64,000 bases of DNA from Flavobacterium sp. K5-23 (lineage in GTDB: Bacteria; Bacteroidota; Bacteroidia; Flavobacteriales; Flavobacteriaceae). This document shows positions 25,911 through 33,780 of the stretch, piece after piece (position 1 is the first letter of the stretch; every line of letters begins with the position of its first letter). Below the pieces are notes generated by a model. That model had not been told where the DNA came from. It made no database searches and saw only the letters and a program-made list of their open reading frames with translations. Both the position numbers and the translations under genes were made by a program. The stretch covers positions 1-64,000 of the forward strand of contig NZ_CP056783.1 in the NCBI RefSeq assembly GCF_023278045.1, given 5' to 3'.

Positions 25911-27083
25911 TTATTTTGAATCAACACAATTCAAGTTATCTGAATAATTCTTTTTTACCAATTCTAAGGTTTTAGTGTAGGGATAACTTCCTCCAAAACC
26001 AAGATTTTCAAGGTTTATGGAATAGAAACAATTAAATGATATCACACTGTGGACTTTTAAATCATTCGGATTATTATATTCATTGACTAAAGCATTACAT
26101 CGCGTTTGGGTAAGATCACTGATCACTTCTTTTAGAATGTAATCAACATCAACATTGTACTCTTTAGCTAAAGATTTATCCAAAAAATCAAGGTATCTAC
26201 CGCTAGGCTGCCCTTTTCTATAAATAGAATCAGGTCTTATCGTAAATTCGTCTAAGTAAAACGATTTAATACTGGCAATTTTAACGAAATTCGGATTATG
26301 CTCAAAATCTAATTTTCGATATAATTCTGTAAATGTTCTATTTACAGCGTCAAAATAAAGCGGTATTAAAGGCTGCCTTGTTTTATCAACCCATATTTCG
26401 TGTGTTAAATGCTCAAACCCCCATAAAACTCTCCCCTTCTCGCTGGCAAATTTAGAGCAAACCATAGTGACATCTGCAGACTTGGCCAATAAATAAACTC
26501 CAGCTTTTTTACTTCCCGGTAAAGGAATAAAATAAGGCTGTGCTAGTTTCCATTGCCCCTCAAAAGCACTTGCCGGGCAATATTCTTGGACTTCATCCTC
26601 ATTTAAAAAACCCAAATCAATCGTTTTATTTTCTTCAGTATTATAAAAAGAACTTAAAGGATGTTTATCATTGGAGCCTAATGAATCAGTTCCCGTAAGG
26701 GTGTGATTCCTCATGAAAATATAAACTAAGAGAACTCCAATAACCAATACCAGAAAAATCAAAGTACCAATCATTTTTTTTGGAAATTTATAAGAACTGC
26801 TTTCTTTAGCAATTTCTCTATTGTTTAATTCCTTCTTTAACTGCTTGGTTTCTTTTAATAGGTTTTTGTGTATAATTAATTGTTCAATGTTTCTTATCGA
26901 CCTCATGTACATCCCCTCAGTGGCTGAACCTGAAATCAATTTACTGAACTGGCTGGGACTGATACATAAATCAGAAGCAATTTCTCCAAAAGAAGACGTC
27001 CCGAACTTAGACGTAATAGGCTGGTAACCACCATATAGTTCTTTTAATTTCTCTTTAAAGCTGTCATTCAAATTCTCCTCCAT
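25911..27083 (-). CDS. Membrane-anchored HTH regulator, one-component type
   Basis: I do not recognise a named family for the full 390-residue protein. The N-terminus (about 25-75) has a helix-turn-helix-like region, FGEIASDLCISPSQFSKLIS, followed by a coiled stretch, ETKQLKKELNNREIAKE. One transmembrane helix lies at about 105-127 (MIGTLIFLVLVIGVLLVYIF). The outer part, about 260 residues, has several Cys and aromatic residues and no motif I know. The layout, cytoplasmic DNA-binding domain then helix then periplasmic sensor, is that of a ToxR/CadC-like one-component system. It is divergent from the porin-transporter genes and shares their regulatory gap, so it probably controls them. Confidence 0.6.
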   Translation of the reverse strand: MEENLNDSFKEKLKELYGGYQPITSKFGTSSFGEIASDLCISPSQFSKLISGSATEGMYMRSIRNIEQLIIHKNLLKETKQLKKELNNREIAKESSSYKFPKKMIGTLIFLVLVIGVLLVYIFMRNHTLTGTDSLGSNDKHPLSSFYNTEENKTIDLGFLNEDEVQEYCPASAFEGQWKLAQPYFIPLPGSKKAGVYLLAKSADVTMVCSKFASEKGRVLWGFEHLTHEIWVDKTRQPLIPLYFDAVNRTFTELYRKLDFEHNPNFVKIASIKSFYLDEFTIRPDSIYRKGQPSGRYLDFLDKSLAKEYNVDVDYILKEVISDLTQTRCNALVNEYNNPNDLKVHSVISFNCFYSINLENLGFGGSYPYTKTLELVKKNYSDNLNCVDSK

Positions 27084-27121
27084 TTATGGCGTTTTTTCTA
27101 TTTTAAAATCTATTAATTGAA

Positions 27122-27200
27122 GTGTAAACGGGTGTAAAACCAAACAAATTAATGTAAAACAGTGTAAAAGCATAGCTTTGAAACCGAAACAAATTTTACA
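27122..27200. promoter_or_regulatory. Phased TGTAAA array, candidate operator
   Basis: TGTAAA occurs on the plus strand at 27123, 27133, 27153 and 27163, i.e. spaced 10, 20 and 10 bases on one helix face, and once inverted at 27194-27200. Two copies are extended to AATGTAAAA. The cluster lies between the divergent regulator and porin genes. It may bind the regulator encoded at 25911-27083 (inference). Confidence 0.55.
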
Positions 27201-27302
27201 TTAGCCGAGATAAAAAAATGAAATAAAATTTACTATCTATTTTTTTATTGTTAAAAACATACCAAATATTTAAACAATAATCCAAAACTAAACTATTTAC
27301 TT

Positions 27303-28595
27303 ATGAAACCAACAACCTTTGTTTTTATTTTACTCTTTATTTCTAATTTATGCTCCGCACAGAGTGACAAATTAAAAATTAATCTGGACGAATCAGGAAA
27401 AACCTATATAAAAGGATACATTAGGGGACAGTTTTGGGGTCGGTATAATGACATGAATCCCGGGACCACAATTAATGGCGAACCAGTAACGAATAAATTT
27501 GATTTTTCTATACGAAGGTTACGTATGGGAGTCACTGCACAACTGAGTCCCAAATTATATGTCAATTCATTATTTGGCGGAAATAACATTAATCTCTCGA
27601 ACGAAAAGGCATTTGCTTTTGATGTTTTAGATTTAAATGTCGAATATGCCTTCAGCGATCAATTTGCTTTAGGAATGGGTGAAAGTTCATGGGATGGATT
27701 GAGCAGATGGACAACCAGAAGCAGCAAAACATTGATGAGTATGGACGCCCCATTGTTTTCATTACTAACCATTGATAAAAATGATGATTTAGGAAGAGGT
27801 TTAGGAGCTTGGGCAAAGGGCCAAATAGGAAAGTTTGACTATGTGTTGTCTTTAAAAAACCCTATTAGTTTTGGTGTTGAAGCCAAAGAAGGCGTAACTG
27901 ATTTTGCTCTTAATAACCCAAGAGTGAGAACTTCCGCATATGCAAAATACGAATTTCTTGACAACGAAAGCAACAAAACTGCCTATAGCGGAGGAACAGG
28001 AACTTACATTGGAGAAAAAAAGATTTTCAATTTAGGAGCTGGTTTTTTATACCAAGCGAAAATGACCTCTAGCCTTAACAATGGAGTCACAAAATATTAT
28101 GATTTTAAAAACTGGGCAACCGAACTATTTTATGATGTCCCTTTAAATAAAGAGAAAGGGACTGCAATTACTTCTTATTTAGGTTATTTCGACACCGATT
28201 TTGGGCCAAATTACATCCGAAACCTAGGAGCAAATGATTACACCAGCGGAGGAACTTCATTTAATGGTTCCGGTAATGATTTTCCAATGATGGGAACTGG
28301 AAATACCGTATTTTTTCAGTTTGGTTACTTACTTCCAAAAAACTTTTTGGGGAAGGAAAATTTAATTGGCAAAATACAACCCAACATTGCTATACAATAT
28401 TCCAACTTTGAAGCCTTAGATCAGTCAATGCTAGTTTACGATATAGGGGTGAATCTCTTTTTTAAAGGACATTCAAACAAGCTGACTTTAAACTATCAAA
28501 ACAGACCTATTTATTTAGCAAATACATTAGGAGAACTTAAAGTTGACGAAAGAAAAGGGCAAATCGTATTACAATATCAAATAGAAATTAACTAA
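27303..28595 (+). CDS. Outer-membrane porin
   Basis: A 430-residue outer-membrane beta-barrel protein with a cleaved signal peptide (MKPTTFVFILLFISNLCSAQ). It is rich in alternating beta-strand pattern and aromatic residues: GYIRGQFWGRYNDMNPG, FSIRRLRMGVTAQLSPKLYV, a charged GLSRWTTRSSKT loop, and strands near the end (HSNKLTLNYQNRPIY). The final residues LQYQIEIN lack the usual aromatic C-terminal end. Related to phosphate-selective porin O/P-like proteins. It is 13 bases from the dicarboxylate transporter gene and probably supplies its substrate through the outer membrane. Confidence 0.8.
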   Translation: MKPTTFVFILLFISNLCSAQSDKLKINLDESGKTYIKGYIRGQFWGRYNDMNPGTTINGEPVTNKFDFSIRRLRMGVTAQLSPKLYVNSLFGGNNINLSNEKAFAFDVLDLNVEYAFSDQFALGMGESSWDGLSRWTTRSSKTLMSMDAPLFSLLTIDKNDDLGRGLGAWAKGQIGKFDYVLSLKNPISFGVEAKEGVTDFALNNPRVRTSAYAKYEFLDNESNKTAYSGGTGTYIGEKKIFNLGAGFLYQAKMTSSLNNGVTKYYDFKNWATELFYDVPLNKEKGTAITSYLGYFDTDFGPNYIRNLGANDYTSGGTSFNGSGNDFPMMGTGNTVFFQFGYLLPKNFLGKENLIGKIQPNIAIQYSNFEALDQSMLVYDIGVNLFFKGHSNKLTLNYQNRPIYLANTLGELKVDERKGQIVLQYQIEIN

Positions 28596-28608
28596 ACAAA
28601 CAGCAATC

Positions 28609-30153
28609 ATGACAGATACAGATTCAAAATCAAGCGTAAATTATAAAATTATTATTTTAGGGTTGGTCATTTTTACTTTAATGGTTAGCTTTTTAGATTT
28701 AGTTCCGGGTAACAAAGGAGTCACAATTACTGCCGCAATAGCCGTTTTGATGGCTATATGGTGGGTGTCTGAAGCCCTTCCAATAGGAATAACAAGTTTA
28801 TTACCAATTATTCTATTTCCTGCCTTTGGGGTGTTAGATGGCAAGACCATTTCAAATGCTTATATCAATGATGTTATATTTTTGTTTTTAGGAGGCTTTT
28901 TTATGGCGTTAGCTCTCGAAAAATGGGGTTTACATAAACGTATCGCTCTAAAAATATTATCTAGTTTAGGCGGAAGCCCTTTTAAAATACTGTTAGGATT
29001 CATGTTAGCCTCTGCCTTTTTATCCATGTGGATGTCTAATACGGCTACTGCCATGATGATGTTACCTATCGTTTTTTCTGTAACCACAGCATTAGAAGAC
29101 ACTCATGGGGAACAAAAATTAGGGAAATTTACCACTGCCATATTACTCGGGGTCGCTTATGCTTGTTCTATTGGAGGGATTGCTACATTAGTTGGTACGC
29201 CTCCCAACCTATCCTTTATAAGAATATTTGAAATAATCTATCCTAGTGCTCCAGAAATTTCATTTGGACAATGGTTAATATATGCGCTACCGTTAAGCAT
29301 ACTGATGTTTGTTTTTGTTTTGGTGATTTTGTATTTTTTATTTCCTCCACAAAAAGATATTGAAGTATTAAACAAATCCTTTTTTAATGAAAAATACAAA
29401 GAGCTAGGAAAAGTTACCCTAGAACAAAAAAGAGTTTTTGTTTTGTTTGTATTACTGGCTTTGCTATGGGTATTTAGTAAGACATTGAGTATAGGTGAAT
29501 TCAAAATTCCAGGATGGAGTGGTTTATTTCCGGAGCCTAAATTCCTAAACGACGGCACAATAGCAATATTCGTTACTATCCTCTTATTTATCACCCCTTC
29601 CTCTAAGAAAACAGAAGGATTATTGACTTGGGAGATTATAAACAAAATCCCTTGGGGAATCGTATTGCTTTTTGGAGGAGGATTTGCTTTAGCCAAAGGC
29701 TTTGTTGATTCCGGATTATCGTCATACATAGGTGAACAACTTGTGTCTGCGGGAAATTTAAGCAATATGAGTTTACTATTTACAGTTACTGGACTAATGA
29801 CCTTTTTAACTGAATTTACCTCAAACACCGCAACAACAGAAATGATGCTTCCTATTGTGGCTGGACTTACCAATCAAATCCAAATCAATCCCTTATTTCT
29901 AATGATTCCTGTAACTATCGCAGCTTCTATGGCGTTTATGTTCCCTATAGCTACGCCTCCAAACGCAGTAGTTTTTGGTTCTGGAAAATTAAAAATGATG
30001 GATATGGTAAAAGCAGGTTTCATAATAAATATTGTAGGGGTTATTTTAGTCGTTTTAATATCCTATTACTGGGGCGCAATAGTATTTGACATTGACCCTA
30101 ATGTTATGCCAGAATGGGCAAAAGACATTAGACTAGGAGCAACTCTTAAGTAA
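28609..30153 (+). CDS. DASS (SLC13)-family dicarboxylate:sodium symporter
   Basis: A 514-residue transporter of the divalent anion:sodium symporter family. The two SNT motifs that bind sodium and carboxylate are visible: MSNTATAMMMLPI (about 142-154) and TSNTATTEMMLPI (near 400). IGGIATLVGTPPN and MFPIATPPNAVVFG are the corresponding re-entrant loop motifs. Typical substrates are succinate, fumarate and malate. The following malic enzyme supports a malate or C4-dicarboxylate role, although sulfate members exist. It is co-oriented with the porin gene. Confidence 0.9.
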   Translation: MTDTDSKSSVNYKIIILGLVIFTLMVSFLDLVPGNKGVTITAAIAVLMAIWWVSEALPIGITSLLPIILFPAFGVLDGKTISNAYINDVIFLFLGGFFMALALEKWGLHKRIALKILSSLGGSPFKILLGFMLASAFLSMWMSNTATAMMMLPIVFSVTTALEDTHGEQKLGKFTTAILLGVAYACSIGGIATLVGTPPNLSFIRIFEIIYPSAPEISFGQWLIYALPLSILMFVFVLVILYFLFPPQKDIEVLNKSFFNEKYKELGKVTLEQKRVFVLFVLLALLWVFSKTLSIGEFKIPGWSGLFPEPKFLNDGTIAIFVTILLFITPSSKKTEGLLTWEIINKIPWGIVLLFGGGFALAKGFVDSGLSSYIGEQLVSAGNLSNMSLLFTVTGLMTFLTEFTSNTATTEMMLPIVAGLTNQIQINPLFLMIPVTIAASMAFMFPIATPPNAVVFGSGKLKMMDMVKAGFIINIVGVILVVLISYYWGAIVFDIDPNVMPEWAKDIRLGATLK

Positions 30154-30196
30154 TACTATTACTGCGATAAATTAGCAAACCTCTAGTTAGGTTTCA

Positions 30197-30236
30197 GGAT
30201 ATGCCAGCACAAATTAAAATCCGTGCTGGCATATCC
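30197..30236. repeat. Perfect 14-bp inverted repeat before the malic enzyme gene
   Basis: GGATATGCCAGCAC (30197-30210) and GTGCTGGCATATCC (30223-30236) flank a 12-base loop. The stem is GC-rich for this genome. There is no real T tract behind it, so it could be a weak terminator for the transporter transcript or a control site of the next gene. Confidence 0.6.
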
Positions 30237-30345
30237 ATTATTTAATAAACTTCCGCTTAACCATCCACCTGATTCAACAAATTAATGCAAGTTTTAGAAA
30301 AAAAAGACGCTTTTTTAAAGAACACACTACAAATAATACATTACT

Positions 30346-32640
30346 ATGAGCAAAGAAAAATTAAGAAGGGAAGCTTTGGTTTACCATGCCAAACCGCAAC
30401 CGGGTAAGATAAAAATTGTACCAACTAAACCGTACGCAACCCAACGTGATCTGGGACTTGCTTATTCTCCAGGTGTTGCCGAGCCTTGTTTAGAAATACA
30501 TAAAGATGTAGAAAACGTTTATAAATATACCGCTAAAGGAAATTTAGTAGCAGTAATTACTAACGGCACAGCTGTTTTAGGATTAGGAGACATAGGCCCT
30601 GAGGCTTCGAAGCCTGTTATGGAAGGGAAATGCTTGTTATTTAAAATTTTTGCAGATATTGACAGTATTGATATTGAATTGGACACTAAAGATATTGATA
30701 AGTTTATTGAAACGGTAAAAATTATGGCTCCTACTTTTGGAGGAATTAATCTCGAAGATATTAAAGCTCCGGAAGCTTTTGAAATTGAACGAAGATTAAA
30801 AGAAGAATTGGATATCCCTGTAATGCATGACGACCAACATGGAACAGCAATTATATCGGCTGCAGCCCTGTTGAATGCATTGGAAATAACTAAGAAAAAA
30901 ATTGAAGATGTACGCATAGTAATAAGTGGCGCAGGTGCTGCTGCTATTTCTTGTACCCGATTATATAAGGCTTTTGGTGCTTCTGGAAAGAATATTGTTA
31001 TGATTGACAGCAAAGGTGTAATCCGAAGTGACCGAGAAAATTTATCGGTAGAAAAACTTGAATTTGCCAGTGCCAGAAAAATTGATACCCTTGAAGAAGC
31101 AATGGTTGATGCTGATGTTTTCGTAGGACTTTCTGTAGCCGACGTGGTAAATCCTGCTATGTTAATTTCTATGGCAAAAGATCCTATTGTTTTTGCAATG
31201 GCAAATCCTGACCCAGAAATTGCTTATGATTTAGCAGTGAGCACAAGAAAAGATATTATTATGGCCACAGGAAGATCCGATCATCCTAATCAAGTCAATA
31301 ATGTTTTAGGTTTCCCTTTTATTTTTAGAGGAGCATTAGACGTAAGAGCGACTAAAATAAATGAAGAAATGAAAATGGCGGCCGTAAAAGCTTTGGCTGA
31401 TTTAACCCGAGAAGCTGTTCCCGAGCAAGTAAATATTGCTTACGGTGAAACCCGTCTCACTTTTGGAAGGGATTATATCATTCCAAAACCATTTGATCCT
31501 CGATTGATTTCTTCAATACCTCCGGCGGTTGCCAAAGCTGCCATGGAAAGTGGTGTAGCCAAAATGCCGATTTTGGATTGGGACAAGTACAAAGAAGAAT
31601 TGTTACAGCGTTCGGGCAACGATAATAAAGTGGTTCGAATGTTACACGAAAGAGCCAAAGTACATCCTAAAACAATAGTTTTTGCAGAAGCAGATCATTT
31701 AGATGTATTGAAAGCAGCACAAATTTCTTTTGACGAAGGAATTGCAGTTCCTATTTTATTAGGACATAGAGAAACAATTTTAGAATTAAAAAAGGAAATT
31801 GAATTTGATGCCGATCTTATAATAATTGATACTCATGCTGAGGAATCAAATGCTGCAAGAAATGATTACGCCACCAAATTCTGGAAAATGCGGGAAAGAG
31901 ATGGTATGACACTTTATGGCGCTACTTCAAAAATGAGAGACCGCAATTATTTTGGGGCTATGATGGTTCTTGAAGGAGATGCAGACGGAATGATTTCTGG
32001 GTATTCTAGAGCCTATTCTACTGTAGTTAGACCTATTTTTGAAGTCATAGGAAAGGCCCCAAATGTAAAAAAAGCGGCAACGGTAAATATCATAACAACA
32101 GAAAGAGGTCCAATGTTTTTAGCTGATACAGCTATAAATATCGACCCAACTGCTGAAGAGCTGGCCGATATTACCAAAATGACTGCTAGTGTGGCTAAAA
32201 CATTCGGTTTCAATCCTGTCATAGCTATGCTTTCCTATTCAAATTTCGGGTCTTCAACGCATCCACATGCACTTAAAGTAAGACAGGCCGCTAAAATTCT
32301 ACACACTAATACACCGGAATTAGTTGTAGACGGTGACATTCAATCTGATTTTGCTTTAAATTTGGAGTTGTTACAAAGTAGATTTCCGTTTTCAAAATTA
32401 GCGGGTAAAAAAGTAAATACCCTAATTTTTCCAAATTTAGAATCGGCAAATATCACCTATAAATTATTAAAAGAACTCAACAAGTCTGATTCAATTGGTC
32501 CCATAATGATGGGGCTTAGTAAATCAGTTCATATCCTACAATTGGGCGCCAGTGTAAATGAAATGGTTAATATGACTGCAGTTGCTGTAATTGATACGCA
32601 AGAGCGTGACAAAAGAAAAAAAGCTAAATTGAATAAGTAA
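30346..32640 (+). CDS. maeB: NADP-dependent malic enzyme MaeB (with phosphotransacetylase domain)
   Basis: Oxidative decarboxylation of malate to pyruvate. The 764-residue protein has the bacterial hybrid architecture: N-terminal malic domain (GLAYSPGVAEPCLEIHKD, VITNGTAVLGLGDIGPEASK, MHDDQHGTAII), NADP domain with VISGAGAAAISC and AMANPDPEI, then a C-terminal phosphate acetyltransferase-like domain (about 430-764, FAEADHLDVLKAAQ, GDADGMISGYSRAYST). The second domain is normally regulatory, binding acetyl-CoA, and not catalytic. It follows the transporter after 192 bases, with an inverted repeat in between. Confidence 0.95.
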   Translation: MSKEKLRREALVYHAKPQPGKIKIVPTKPYATQRDLGLAYSPGVAEPCLEIHKDVENVYKYTAKGNLVAVITNGTAVLGLGDIGPEASKPVMEGKCLLFKIFADIDSIDIELDTKDIDKFIETVKIMAPTFGGINLEDIKAPEAFEIERRLKEELDIPVMHDDQHGTAIISAAALLNALEITKKKIEDVRIVISGAGAAAISCTRLYKAFGASGKNIVMIDSKGVIRSDRENLSVEKLEFASARKIDTLEEAMVDADVFVGLSVADVVNPAMLISMAKDPIVFAMANPDPEIAYDLAVSTRKDIIMATGRSDHPNQVNNVLGFPFIFRGALDVRATKINEEMKMAAVKALADLTREAVPEQVNIAYGETRLTFGRDYIIPKPFDPRLISSIPPAVAKAAMESGVAKMPILDWDKYKEELLQRSGNDNKVVRMLHERAKVHPKTIVFAEADHLDVLKAAQISFDEGIAVPILLGHRETILELKKEIEFDADLIIIDTHAEESNAARNDYATKFWKMRERDGMTLYGATSKMRDRNYFGAMMVLEGDADGMISGYSRAYSTVVRPIFEVIGKAPNVKKAATVNIITTERGPMFLADTAINIDPTAEELADITKMTASVAKTFGFNPVIAMLSYSNFGSSTHPHALKVRQAAKILHTNTPELVVDGDIQSDFALNLELLQSRFPFSKLAGKKVNTLIFPNLESANITYKLLKELNKSDSIGPIMMGLSKSVHILQLGASVNEMVNMTAVAVIDTQERDKRKKAKLNK

Positions 32641-32674
32641 TATAAATGTTTGAAATGTGTTTCCACAAAACCTG

Positions 32675-32894
32675 AGGATAATAAAAATGAAATTTACACT
32701 CTCGCAAGACAATCCTCTTCTACTGAGAAAGAAATTGGTTTTTCTAAAGATGCCTCAGAGTTTTTACATACTGAACACTTTTTATTAATCGACAAAAACA
32801 AAAGAATAAGAGGTCTATATAACGGAACACTACTTTTAGAAATGTATAATTAATTGAAACCTTCCGTACATTGGAACAAGAAGATTTAGATTAA
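32675..32894 (+). pseudogene. 5'-truncated, frameshifted SCO remnant
   Basis: This is the second copy of the SCO 3' end. In frame it reads NKNEIYTLARQSSSTEKEIGFSK, EFLHTEHFLLIDKNKRIRG and NGTLLLEMY, clearly homologous to the intact protein at 24917-25570. One missing base after ATGTAT shifts the frame and creates a stop at 32851-32853. The rest of the tail (LIETFRTLEQEDLD in the other frame) is still readable. The N-terminal two thirds with the CxxxC motif are absent. Nothing suggests expression. Confidence 0.88.
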
Positions 32895-32895
32895 T

Positions 32896-32931
32896 AAAAA
32901 AGCTGCATTATTGAAAAATGCAGCTTTTTTA
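32896..32931 (+). terminator. Terminator after the SCO remnant
   Basis: AAAAAGCTGCATT and AATGCAGCTTTTT form a stem followed by T. In copy 1 (about 25571-25592) the left arm has been lost, so only the right arm GCAGCTTTTTTAT is left there. Confidence 0.75.
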
Positions 32932-32956
32932 TAGTGTATGTAGAATATAGAATTCT

Positions 32957-33184
32957 CTATTTCACTTTCATTGGTGGTAAATCGAATGCTGCTGATTCGT
33001 GTTCGAAACCGTTACGGTGTGAACCATCACAAAATGGTTTGTTAACTGATAATCCACAACGACAAAGTCCCAAAGCCGTTCTTCCTTCTAATCCATATAC
33101 ATTTCCTTCGCTGTCAGTTATTTCAAAATCACCCTCTATTTTTATAGATCCATTGCGATTGATTACTAGTTTTGTTTTGCTCAT
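32957..33184 (-). CDS. CDGSH iron-sulfur protein, copy 2
   Basis: A 75-residue CDGSH-type protein, nearly identical to copy 1. The cluster motif is intact: CRCGLSVNKPFCDGSH, with three Cys and one His for a 2Fe-2S cluster. FEITDSEGNVYGLEGRTALGL lies before it. It is convergent with the broken SCO remnant. Known family members take part in redox or iron-sulfur chemistry. This copy is the better candidate for a working protein. Confidence 0.88.
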   Translation of the reverse strand: MSKTKLVINRNGSIKIEGDFEITDSEGNVYGLEGRTALGLCRCGLSVNKPFCDGSHRNGFEHESAAFDLPPMKVK

Positions 33185-33513
33185 AATGCTGTTTGTTTTT
33201 TTTAAGAGTTCAAAGATTGCAAAATATATGCTACTCCCTTAGTATAGACGTGCTTTTTTTAAGAATCCATATCTAATTTACATTAATTCTATTTTAAGGA
33301 AATAAATAAAAACTAGGTTTTATTTATTTCTTTGAGAGCACACCCTTATTGAGGAAATTTGTCTTTATAATTAAAATTCCATAAAAGAAGTATGCTGTTA
33401 CGGTTTCCCGTAAAGAAACTAAAAAAAGTAGTTATAGTTTTACTTTTTCACAAACAATAAGAAAAACACAAAATTAAAAATCTTGTTATTAACTCAATAT
33501 AAAACAATAAAAT

Positions 33514-33621
33514 ATGAGACAATTAATCTACAAAATAATTACTCAAATACGCACTTGCAAAATATGTGGAAAATCAGAAAAAGAATGTGAGTGCTGGTTT
33601 GGAGGAAGCTATGACAATTAA
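33514..33621 (+). CDS. Possible Cys-rich miniprotein, 35 residues
   Basis: A 35-codon frame reading MRQLIYKIITQIRTCKICGK, then SEKECECWFGGSYDN. Four Cys in a CxxC-x7-CxC arrangement look like a small zinc knuckle. A convergent terminator hairpin lies about 90 bases downstream. It may be a real small protein, but a chance frame cannot be excluded. Apart from this frame and the terminator at 33713, the gap 33185-33780 contains nothing I can name. Confidence 0.4.
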   Translation: MRQLIYKIITQIRTCKICGKSEKECECWFGGSYDN

Positions 33622-33712
33622 AACACTTCCTTTAAAAAAAAACGTCAGGGATAATTTAATTCTTACGCTCTAATGTTTTATGTTAATATTGAGAAACAGA
33701 GATGAATTTCCA

Positions 33713-33747
33713 TAAAAAAACTCTCAAGTTTCCCTGAGAGTTTTTTT
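33713..33747. terminator. Bidirectional terminator
   Basis: AAAAAAACTCTCA pairs with TGAGAGTTTTTTT around an 8-base loop. It serves the minus-strand NlpC/P60 gene (stop at 33781) and any transcript from the miniprotein side. Confidence 0.8.
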
Positions 33748-33780
33748 ATTTGTTTTTATAGAACCCCTAGTAGAATATGG

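Larger units (their letters stand above)
32675..33292. repeat. Segmental duplication, copy 2
   Basis: Direct-repeat partner of 25350-25893. Compared with copy 1 it keeps a full terminator hairpin after the SCO remnant and carries about 60 extra bases upstream of the CDGSH gene. Confidence 0.85.

Noticed and set aside
29238..29873. Long minus-strand frame over the transporter gene
   Set aside because: Antisense shadow of a well-supported membrane transporter; composition follows the hydrophobic codons of the other strand.
32934..33242. Plus-strand frame of 102 codons over the CDGSH gene
   Set aside because: It is antisense to the CDGSH coding sequence, whose motif is clear on the minus strand.
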